Source: Archegozetes longisetosus
Lineage: Eukaryota > Arthropoda > Arachnida > Sarcoptiformes > Trhypochthoniidae
DNA: 64,000 nt
NCBI GenBank assembly: GCA_018873245.2
Contig: JAEMBT020000003.1
Span: 5,971,843 to 6,035,842 of the forward strand
Direction of reading: 5' to 3'
Under the pieces are notes generated by a model. The model ran no database searches, was not told where the DNA came from, and was given only the letters and a program-made list of their open reading frames with translations. This document shows positions 40,001 through 51,700 of this stretch, piece by piece. How positions within the stretch are numbered: position 1 is the first letter of the stretch; each line of letters starts with the position of its first letter. The translations under genes and the position numbers were made by a program.

Positions 40001-43000
40001 ATAAGTATTTCTATTGGGGCGCACAATATCTTAATATTTGAACATAGAACAGATGATGAAATTAAAGTTATGCGCATAATATATGACCAGCTCTAATAAA
40101 TCATAAAAATAATTACCAATGAGAATAAGAATATGCGAACAAGAATATGCGAATAAGAATTGTTGTTGCTCTGCAATTTTGTCAATCTTTCTCTGTCCTT
40201 CCAAATTAAATAAGGGTTAATTTTTCACCAACATAAGATGACCATTCAAGGCATAACTTGTTAGTAGAGCTAAAGATAAAACTCATTCCATAGCAACTGA
40301 ATTGTTCGCATTCATCTCTACCATTACTATAAGAATAAGTGGCCAATACTCCTCAGTTCTATCATTGAAACTATTTGTTTAGTTAGATTGAAAAGAGACT
40401 AAAATTAAATTAATAAAAATGTAAAGTGATTTAATAAAATGACTAATGAAGATAATATATTTATTTTTAGTGCGATGCAGCTTTTGGGATGAAAGCATTA
40501 TTTAATATGCTATACCATCCTCCAACCAAAGTAATCCTTTTCGGTGATGCGTGTCCTGCGGTCACAGATCCCATAGCAAAAGCTTCTAAATTTTTTCACT
40601 TAATTCAGGTAAGAATATCCTTGTAAGCCCTTAACTTCTTTATCCAAGTATACTTTTATCTGCATTATACTATCCTAATCATGATAGTCATGGATATTGT
40701 TTGTTCTCACAAGTTAAGAATAACAATTTTTCTGCTTCAAATTTATGTCAACTATACCTGGCATTCATAATTACTTATAATAATAGCAGTAAAAATGCGT
40801 AAAAACATTTAGTTTCAAAATAATCACTCTCAAGACAATATTAAGAAATGCTTTAAATTAATTCAAAAATATGTACATCATTACCAACACTGAAAATTGA
40901 TTTCGAGCTGATTCTCGTTCTTATTATAACTGTTCATAACTTGAAAACTGATATAATCTAAAATGAATGAGAAACGAACAAACTTAAGATAATCTTTATT
41001 TTTACCTATGCATTACTTAATTCGCCGACGCGTAAGTAAAGGCTAATATCTTTTGAGTTAAAAAGCATTCATGAATTGAGACATAATTTGATGAAACGTA
41101 GAGCATCCTTAGCAGACAACTATAATATTGCTTTTAAGACTCAGAAAAAGTGAAAGAAAAAGCAAAATACTCAGCATTTTTATGGCATAATGCAGGTATA
41201 ATCCAAAGCAAAATGGCAGTATTAGATAAAGATCCATTTGTCTATTTTACCAATATTAAAGCTAATATCTGTTGGTTGGCAGATGGCTAAGTTTTACATA
41301 TAATATCAAAAAACTTGCATAGACTTGAAATATCATTCATTCTAATCTCAAATTCTATCATTTTCTATCAGACCCAGAATCATCGAAAAGCTTTTAAATC
41401 ATTGTTTGAAGACTCGATTTCATCATATTACGAGTAGTGATTGCTTAATATTTAAGGCAAAATATTCTAGTAGTATCTGAACGATTCTGAAATATTTAAA
41501 ATAAAACATACCTGACTATCGACAGACTCAATCTGAACTGAAATCAAATCTTTGATCATATTTTATTCCTAAAATATTGAGCAATGAGAAGTTTGAGCCC
41601 AAATAACCTAAAGGCATCATAGTGTTCGTGTTACTATGACTGCAGTTCTCTACCCTAAACTACTATATGAATTGAAAACATGAAGAGTTCTTTACAACAA
41701 AACAAGATTTTCCCTTAAAAAAGAACAAATAGATTAATAATGATTCGAGTTGTACGCAACAGAGTAGCCATAGAGAGTAAAAAAAGCGAAACCTTTTTTC
41801 TATGATAGACCGATGCATAAAACGATTGCAGTAGAGAAAAAAAGAAGAATAACCCCAAACATAGAGCAATGATAAGAGCAAAATGAATCCCTCAAAATTG
41901 AACGAATAATTTAGCTGAACATCAAAAGCAATAAATGAACAACTCTCTAGTTGTTTATCTAATTGGTTGACATTGGCATTGAAATTATAAAAATGCATGT
42001 ATTTCTTAGATATAATGAAGACGTTCTGATACGCTTCAAAACAGAACAACTTATTGAGAGTAGCAGAAGAAGTCAATACTTATCGATCACAAATATAATA
42101 TATTTTAATTTAACCAAAGCCAAGAATCTGTTGAATGGCTTGAAAGAATATGATAGTTTATAGCCTAATAAAAAAATTAGAATTTTGTCGTAGAAGTTGC
42201 TTCTTTTATGAGCTTCGCTTATTGAATAAATTCTTTCGTCAGTATTGATTTAAGAATAAATGTTAATCAAGTTTGATAGATATCAATGTATGAAATGACA
42301 TAACTTTAGCATATTTAGTGTCATCAAATATTTGATTGACATGAAAGATGCTGGTGTATTAACAAAATTATTCTTTATAGCTTACATATGCGGATACATT
42401 CACCGCATTGACACCAAACTTTTTTCGTATAGTTCCGAGCGAAGCTGCCTTTAATCCAGGTCTGTAGCATTTCGTGTATATCCAACCATTATAGAAGATA
42501 ACGATGATAACTTATTGCATGTTGCAACAATACCAATTTAATCCATGAGATTTTACTATTTGAATATAATCTTTTCTTTGAATATATAGCTCGAGTAGCA
42601 ATGCTGAAAAACTTTAACTGGACAAGAGTAGGAACGATATATCAAAACTCTCCACGATATAGCCTCGTGAGTGTCATTTGTGTTTATTTTATGCATTTAT
42701 TTTAAAAGGCTCAGTGTGTCTCGTGTCCTAAGCCGACATGCAATAAAAACTAAAGTTCCAACAAATCTTCTTCAAGTCTGGAAACTTTATTCATTGCCTA
42801 AACAAAAAACACTTAATTGAAAGCTTGATGTTTTGAAAGATTTAGTCTTTATTATCGCTTTATAGATAGCTGGAAGCTTTCTTCTCCCTGTCATTTCTTT
42901 GCTTTATATTCTTAATAAAACAAAAGTATTTAATTTCCGTTTTCAGCCTCACAGCAAGTTATTAACAGACTTAGACAAAGCTGGTATCAAAATTGTGGCC

Positions 43001-45733
43001 TCTCAGAGTCTTGCCGAAGAACTTAAGCCTGAAACGTATCTGCAAAAATTCAAGGTATATTCTACTAGACTTATGCTAAATCATCCCAATGTTTATTTTA
43101 GATGAATCGCATTTGAATGACAATGCACTTCCATTCTATACACTTTTGATCATGCACACTCTTCATCTTACACATTTTTCATCTTACACACTCTTTTAAC
43201 CACATACACCTACTTATCTTTACAGGACAAAGATGTCAGAATTATTTTAGGAAATTTCGGTGAAAAATGGGGTCGAAAAATCTTTTGTCAGGTAAATAAG
43301 ATGTATTTTATTTTTGAGATAACTTGATTTTTTGTTATTTCAAATTTGAGAGAAAATCTGATATAAATGCTTTTCCAAATATCATTTGCATTTTAATGAA
43401 GCATACAAATCAAATTTTTTAAGGAATGTTTATTCTTACCCTCGATTCATGAGTTGAATCAAAATTCTCAGCTTTAATGAAGATGAATGACAGCCAAATA
43501 GAAAGTTTTCCATTACGTTTAATGATAATATATTTTATTAAATATAAATATGGATTAAAGTATTATTCTTTATGTGCTTTTTGATGATAGAGTGATAAGC
43601 AATGAGAACAATTCAATATTGAACAAATAATAATGCATTAAATGAAGTGACTAGTCAAAAATCTTTAGTCTTAATGGATAATCATTTGTGATATCCGTGA
43701 TTTCAGTATCATTGATTTCTCACGTGAAGGCATAAGTTGCCAAATAGGTTGTGAAATATGAAATCATTCTGACATTTCTCTATTTGTGCATTGAATAAAG
43801 AGAAACGGAAGCCAATACGAGTTGATCATTCGATCGCTTCAACAAATCTGTTATGTGTCTAACAAATAACTAACAATTTTGCCAACAATCGTCCTAACTT
43901 ATGCTATTCTTTTCATAAAAAGAATAACTGTTGGCATTCTTCTGATTCGCTTCAGTTATATCAGAAATTAATTCTTCCTAAGAGTAAATTTACGATTCTT
44001 TAAGACTCATCAATTTTTAGAACTTTCTCCAAGTTATCGATGGTTGTAGAAAATGAAAACTCATTCCTTTAAAACGGAGCTCTTTGAAAACTTTTATAAA
44101 TGTTATTTTATAAATCAAACTTATAAATACAGTTGAATTCGAATTGAAATCAGTTGAACCGATCAAGCTCTCAACTATACTTTTGCGTACAGATCAAGAG
44201 TAATAGTTTCAAATTTGAACATTTTACGCTTTTTGTAGTTATTTGTGAAATGCTTCAACAGGAAGCTGCCATAGAAAATAGGATACAAAATAAGCCGTAA
44301 TTATGCTATTTTTTATGCTTTGTGCTTTTTTCCATAATTGTTCATCTCTGCAATTGTGTAGCAAATTTATTGGTTTGTAACATAAAAAATTCAGATTATT
44401 TATATTTGGTTCACTAGAATTTAATCAAATCAATCGGTCAATGTAAGTAACTTGTGGTACTCTTAACTTTAATCCTCAGTGACAACTCTCTAAAATTGCA
44501 ATTTGACTCGATAGCTCAAAACTGAATCTATTGAAGGAAGTATTTTAAACTGTAACCACTGTTTATTTTCAGCATTTAGTACATGTTATCGCCTCTCGTA
44601 ATACAAATAAAATTGGAATATAGCATGAAACCGACAATTTTATCGATTTCATGTTGTTTGCTTAATATCATATCTTTATTCGTCCAAATAAACTTACATA
44701 TGTTACGTGTAAGTCAAAGCTTCTTTTTTCATGTCTTGTTCAGTTCACTGGCTAGTCCCCACATATGAGATGAGAGTTGACGAGTCAGCTCTATTTTTTC
44801 AATTTGATTTCAAACTCTTCCCAATATAATCGAACTGTTTGTATGATTTGTTTGCTTTGAGAGTGTCCTTACTTAGTTAATCGATAGCTTATACCATGAG
44901 TTGGACTGTGATAAAACTGACTAATTAGTGAGAATTTCTGAATTTTGAACAGTCCACTTAATGAAAATGAACATAACAGCTAAGATGGAAGTTAGTTTTA
45001 AGAATTTTAAAAGTAGAATAATTGCACTTAGCACTTGGTAACAAGCATCAAAATGAAGCTATAGTTGAGCGCAGATGAATTTGTAGGAGCAAGAGGAGGA
45101 CATTGTTTATTTTGAATAATTTGACAGATGAAAGAGCAATGTTGGAGAGTGTGTTAATTATCGAATAACAAGCAGATTAGTAATGAGAAAGATGAGCTTA
45201 GTGATGACATAGCTTTTATAGTGTTTGTATATTGAAGAGATAGTATTAAATTATTTATCCTAAAACTATTAGGTAACAAACTTGATAATAGTGTATTAGA
45301 ATGTATGGCTGTCTAACTCATAAGTGAGCTAGAACAAAAATAGCAGATCCTTTCACATTTGGTATGTGCACATATTAGATCTCTACCTAAAATGAATTCC
45401 TAAAACAAAAAACACCTCTTTCTTTATTATTCTAATCATTTAGACTAGAAATAATTGGCGAAAAGCGAGCTATTCAATAAAGCTTCTCATTGACTTCACT
45501 TTTGAGCAAAGGATAATTTGTTCAAATTTCATCAACGTTTAGAGTTGAATGACTAAATAAATAAAGGCAAAGCTATTATTAGTAGTAATTGTTCTAATAA
45601 TTGTAATATTCAAGTTTCTAAATTTCAATCAAACTCAAGATGCGTCCACTCAACAATAATAACACCACAACCGATGTCATAGCAAGCATAAATTCCTAAT
45701 GAATAAAGGATATGTTTGAGGAAAAACAATTAA

Positions 45734-45776
<43 letters not shown>

Positions 45777-48700
45777 ATGTTGAAGATATTCAAGTTATTT
45801 CACTATTATGAATGTAACGTAAGCTAAGTTTAAAGTAGATCTAGAGATTGAAATCGAGTACATTGAATATAGAACACAATAGATTTAAAACTGAATATCT
45901 AACGCCTTAAAAATATATTTAGAAACCTTTGAAAACTGAAGATTTATCGAAAATCTTATCTTTGATAAACTGAAACACTATATTTTTGCTCTGAAAAACA
46001 TTTTGAAGAATAAATTGAAATTTCTATCGTTTAGTAAATAAGAAAAGTAGAATTTTTAAAAATTAATAGATCTTTAATATAAGTTTAGATTGAATTATCA
46101 GTCAAATGAATGAAACTTTTCATTTTGAAAGATAACTCAAAGCGAAACTCTTTCGGATTTTTGCTCATTTGGGCGATTCCTGAATCGCAAGTAATCCAAA
46201 AGAAAAAATATTTGTTTCCGTAGTGAAGATATAATCTTTTTCTTTTTGCTATTTTATCATTGAATCTGTGAATTTTCTTTACTTTTGTTGCTCCGATCTG
46301 TTAGACGTTTGGCATTTGGGCACTCAATCTGGAGTGATTGTATCTAAAAATCGAAATTGTATTCTATAGTTTAGCGAACATTTTTCTATCTATATGTAAA
46401 GTGAACCAACAGTCAAATCAAATTCTTATTCTATCTCAAACAATCCCAATAATTGTTACATTAATATGTATTTCTCTGCTTTATTTCTTTTCAAATTTCA
46501 AAATTCATGGATATTTGACTGAATTGGACTTTAAAGTTGACGTAAATTATCTGGCATGTTAAATATATGTTATTTGGCATACATGTAACTAATCAGATTA
46601 ATCAATGTAATATTTAAATCATTTCGTAACTAACAAAGTTTGGTAACTAAGAAAATGGCATCATTCTAAACAATATTATTGAGCTTTAGTTCAAACACTT
46701 TTATCAAGCTTGACAATAGAGATGAAAATTTATTGGACTAGTTTTTCAAATTTGAAAAACCATTAGCTGTTATTTTGAAAAAATGATTGAATGTGTCAAA
46801 ACGTATTGAAACAGTTGTACTGAAATGAGCGACTCATAGACTACTGCAATCCATACACAAAACTTTTGGTATCAAATTTCAAGAATATTCTCCAGCAATA
46901 TTATACTCTCAAATGCATTGTAAAATTGAAAACTATCGAAAACATGAAATATCAGAAAAAATAAATGTTTGCACATAAATTGTGGAAGTACTAAAATCTG
47001 ACAACAAAAAGATTGTGAAATATTTATGAGAAAATAGCGATATTTAGTGACTTATAGCTTATTTAGTTCGTCAAATTTTACAATCCTTTTAACGGAACCA
47101 AATGGCTGAAAATTTTGATTTTTTTACAAAGGCATATAAGGATGGGCTTTATGGACGGCGATATCAGTGGATTATTTCTGGTTTATATGAAGAGAGATGG
47201 TGGCAATTGGATCAGTCTTCAGCCGGCTGTAATAAAGAAGAATTGCTCGCAGCTTTGGATGGCTATATTGCCACTGATGTTCTTCCATTGAGCAGTTCAC
47301 AAACCACTGAGTTCGGTCTCGTAAGTGCTCTTTTATTCTACGATTCCTAATCGCCATTATTGTCTAGTCCGCAAACTGTTATGTTTCTATTGCTTATCCT
47401 CTATATCTGGACTACCAATCGATTGTTAAATTTTAAACTACTTCTTTTTCTCATTTGCTCCATAAAGCTCTAAGACCTCTGAAATTTGCCAAGTTGAGAT
47501 TTGCCAGAAGAGACCAATTTGAGTTGTTTTATTGAAATAATTAGATTATATTTGATTAAGAAAATATGGTTACACTCTTATTGCTGATAAGAGCAAAAAG
47601 TTACAGAATTTGGTAGAGTACTTTCCAAGTTTAATTATTAGCATCTTGAATTTATAATAAACACAACAAACTAGTTTTAGCAGTAGATCATCAAAATTAA
47701 CCTAAACTTCATAATTAATTAATTCTCTAATTTCTTCAATACTCTATTTTTTAACGTCAACTAATTCAAAGGAATCCATTTGAGAGCTTAAACCTGAAAA
47801 GTAGTCGCTAATGAATGTATAAAAGAGATATAATTAAATTATTGAATCACTTCATTTGGGTTTGCAGACAACAAACGAATATGAAGCCGAGTACACAAGA
47901 CTAAGAAAGGGTGAATACAGCAGATTCCATGGATATGCATACGATGGCATTTGGGCCATTGCTTTCGCTATTCGCTCAGTCCATGAAAAGTTGCGATCTA
48001 TGAATTCCCCGCTGACTCTGAAAGATTTCCGATATAGAGATCCATTTTGGGCGCAGCTTTTCAGAGAGGCTTTGAATGAAACACAGTTTAATGGAGTGAC
48101 TGTAAGTGTGCGCTAACACTCTCTATAACTTACATTTAAGAGAAACCAAAACACAAACAGACGCCTGATGAAGATGTTGCCAAACTTTAACTATATTCAT
48201 CTCTATATATCAGTTATCTTTCTCTTTAGGGTCACGTCAGCTTTGATAAGAATGAGAGAAGAGGTGTTGTGCTTCTCAAGCAATTTCAAGGTTCTAATTA
48301 TCTTAATTATCTTCTCAATTACTATGGCTCTAATCATTCATACATCAAGTCTTATGAAGTAATAAATATTAATTTGATTTTTGCACTAGGCGTGAATGAG
48401 TACAAAATTGCAGAATATCATTCAACAACTGATTTACTGGACTTCAGAGGAACTCTAATTTCATGGAGAGGTCAGCGAATTATTATTCTGTTTAAACTAA
48501 TACACGAAAATCCGCACTACATTAAATCCATAATTTATAAACATAGTTATGCAGTCTAAAAATGTTAACAAACTAATTAAATTTGATCAGTTATTTTCAA
48601 AATTCGATATTTTCCATGGCATTCATCGATCCTCGAAATACGAGATTAAATGAAATATTAAGTCGAAAAGCTTTCTCAACAAATGTTTTGGTTATATAAG

Positions 48701-51700
48701 AAAACTATCTAAATAATACGCTTTTAAAATATATTCTCTACTTAAATTTGTTGTGATATGAAAAGATTTATGAGATTTTTCTCTATTCGCTTTGTTGAAA
48801 CTTATACTTTTTTCGATCATAACTTTTCATCTAAAGCTTTACAGCACAAAATTGAATAGAAATTATATGTAAACCCAAATTTATTTGATACACACTACAA
48901 ACTGCGGCCCGATTTTCGATTCATTTAAGCTAGCCTTTTGCGACAAAAAACTTAATTCTTCGCGGAGTAGTATGAGCTTTCGACCCTAAAGCTATTTGTA
49001 AGGCTTATGATAGCCAATAAATTAAGGAAAACCATTTTAAAGGTTCAACTATTGCTTGAGATAATCGTATTATTATCTCCATCCACCATGCAATCAAACG
49101 CTGATTAAACTACTGAAAAACACGATTATATCTGCAAACAAATCTGCAAAACAGGTAAAAAAGTATTCAAATCGATAACTTTGTAACGTTGAGGACTTAG
49201 TAAGAAATATACGCATGAGATATGACGCAAAAAAGTTTGATTTTCAATTTAATGAATGTTATGGTTGTTTAGAAACAGTTTTGGGCCGCTTATAAGAAAA
49301 ATACTTATATCCAACATCCGATTTCTTCTAACAATCCTTTTTCTCATAGTCTTTGATGGGCTGAATTGAGTAACTGAAAAGAACCAAACATTGGCCAAAA
49401 CGATTTCTTTTGAAGAATGTTGTGCTGTACGTGTAGTTGGCTTAAAGGCAGAGCGCTTAGTAAATAACTGTATCTCTACAAAAGTATTCTCATGCCAACC
49501 CCAATGAATTTGTTGAAGAGCCTTAAGCGTAAAAGTTGGTGACGAGCAAGTCATTTAAACGCCGTGCAATCGACACAATGCCGTCAGGCTTTAGTTCATT
49601 ACTTAGAAGTTTACTTTTAAATCACCATCTATAGTAAATAAAAATAAAAATCTTTTCCACTATCAATCGAATTTCTGCCGATTTCATTATTCTATGTCCT
49701 CTTTTTATATATGAACCTTAGAATTAGTTATTTTGAAAAACTGGTAAAGTTGCGATATCTGATCGAAACAAGTGATTATTAATTACTTTTCGTGGACGTG
49801 CAATTTAGAGTTCAAGTTAAGGCAGAACTACTTTGGCACTGTTAGAGAAGCGGTAAAATTCAAAGCTTCGTAGAGGCTTTACTCTTGCAAAAGTCAATTT
49901 GTCTTACGGTTGACTGTATTGGGTGACTCTTATGAAAAAACTTAATTTACAGAAGTATTACTTTGTCTTTATGTTCAATAAGTGATCGAGGCTTTATTTA
50001 AGGACTTCTCTTGTGACAACCTTCAAAAAATTCAAGACTTACTTTATTATTAGTATTAAGATTGATGTATGACCTGCAATCAAAAGAACTTTATTTTATT
50101 TTCTGCTCAAATACGTTTTTGTTCAATCAATACTTTGAATGAGATACCACTGTATAGAAATCATATAAGAAAAGTAATCAAATATACGGTACGACAAAAC
50201 CCAAACATAACATAACAGATCCTCTTTCATCTCAATCCCAAATCTCATGTACTTATTTAGCCTAAAATGATTTTCTGAATTAATTTAAATATTCAGTTTA
50301 AATATTTATGCTTTACAAACAGGAAGTACAACACCTCCAGTGGACCGCACAACTGAAGTGTTATCCCCTTCAAGGATCAGCATTACATTATTTCTTGTGA
50401 TCTCTGTGTTCGCTATTATTGGAATAATAATGGCTTGTGTCTTCCTTGCTATGAATATCAAATATAGGAATCAAAGGTACAGTCGATTCAACGATATTCT
50501 GACTATGTTTTTGGGTGATAAATACTTACCTGCAAAGTATTGAAATATACTTACTCGTAAACCACTTTACTATGCTATTTGACGGTATGCATCAAAGTTA
50601 CTAAACTTGTTGGATCCACTATAGCTCATGTAATGTAAATACTATAGCTATTCCAAGTTTTAGTCATAGTATCTTTTCTAGTAGAGTGGTGACGGTTGCT
50701 GAATAAAAGCCAAATTCAATTTATATAATATAAACTTAAGTAACATTTTATGTTTATATAACTTTTAATTGAAGTATTCAAATCTGTTTATACAGTGCTC
50801 TACTGTATAGTATAATAAGAAGTCTCTTCCTACTCAGCTTCGATTTATTTACATTGAATTTCATTGAATTTCATTGAATTTGCAAAACAATACATTCAGA
50901 AATGATGATGAGTATATCATATGAGAAAAATAGTTGAGTCAATTTAAAGTAAATGATATTTCACTAAATAAAGATCAATTGTTGCAATAGTGCTTAGATT
51001 TCACTATTATGTTGATTACAAAAAGATTTGTGGGATCGGTCCAAAATACAATTTAAACTATACTAAATGCAATCAATTTTAATCAAAGTAATATTTTAAT
51101 TTATTTGGTATATTTTGCGCCATAATCAGAGAATATTAACGTTCTTTCTCTTCTCAAAACTGCCAAAGTTATGCTAACTTAGAATATCATTTATTAAAAA
51201 ACTAATTTTACCTTCATCAGTTACAAGACTTCTCTGTCCTATAATCCAAGATTAATACATCATGTATTTAATAATGAATATTCTTGTCAAGATACAACAA
51301 TTATTAATTTATGCATATGTCATTAACAAATTCAAATGGTTATTTATATTTGCTCTAATTTTTGAGCATCAAACAAAAATTCCATTTATTTTTATTCAAT
51401 CAAATAGATCTAAAACCTAACAAATTTTCAATAGGAGTCATAGACTTGTTTGAAATTAGAATCAATTTTATGTACGAATAGAAGATATATATATATATAT
51501 ATGTGTGTGTGTGAGACTCTTAAATAGAAATCCAATTTTAAGTTATAATGATCGTCAAAATAACAATAATGTTATCCAAATGTTTGTTGTTTAACTCATT
51601 TATGGATTCATGAATATAGAATCAAAATGTATATATGTTGTGCACATTATTCATGTAAAGTTTGTGCCATTTTCTCCCAAAACTTGCTTATCAAGATTTA

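Larger units (their letters stand above)
30770..40470. other. GABBR2 intron 1, last part
   Basis: No gene recognised. It has a 32-bp duplication (32395-32465), a 17-bp duplication (34226-34259) and a 16-bp duplication (35676-35707). A 61-codon plus-strand frame at 37187-37372 has a signal-peptide-like start, but nothing else supports it as a gene. Confidence 0.5.

Noticed and set aside
41663..42076. 137-codon minus-strand frame in intron 2, hydrophobic and Phe/Cys-rich
   Set aside because: No motif or family recognised. It lies in a 1.8-kb intron and is compatible with chance, so it is not listed as a gene.
47102..47131. ATG at 47102 as a start for the exon 7 frame
   Set aside because: The residues before AYKDG have no counterpart in the receptor, and a pyrimidine-rich acceptor ends at 47131 in the phase required by exon 6.
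49249..49554. 101-codon minus-strand frame in intron 10
   Set aside because: No recognisable domain, signal or splice context. Mentioned only in the intron entry.
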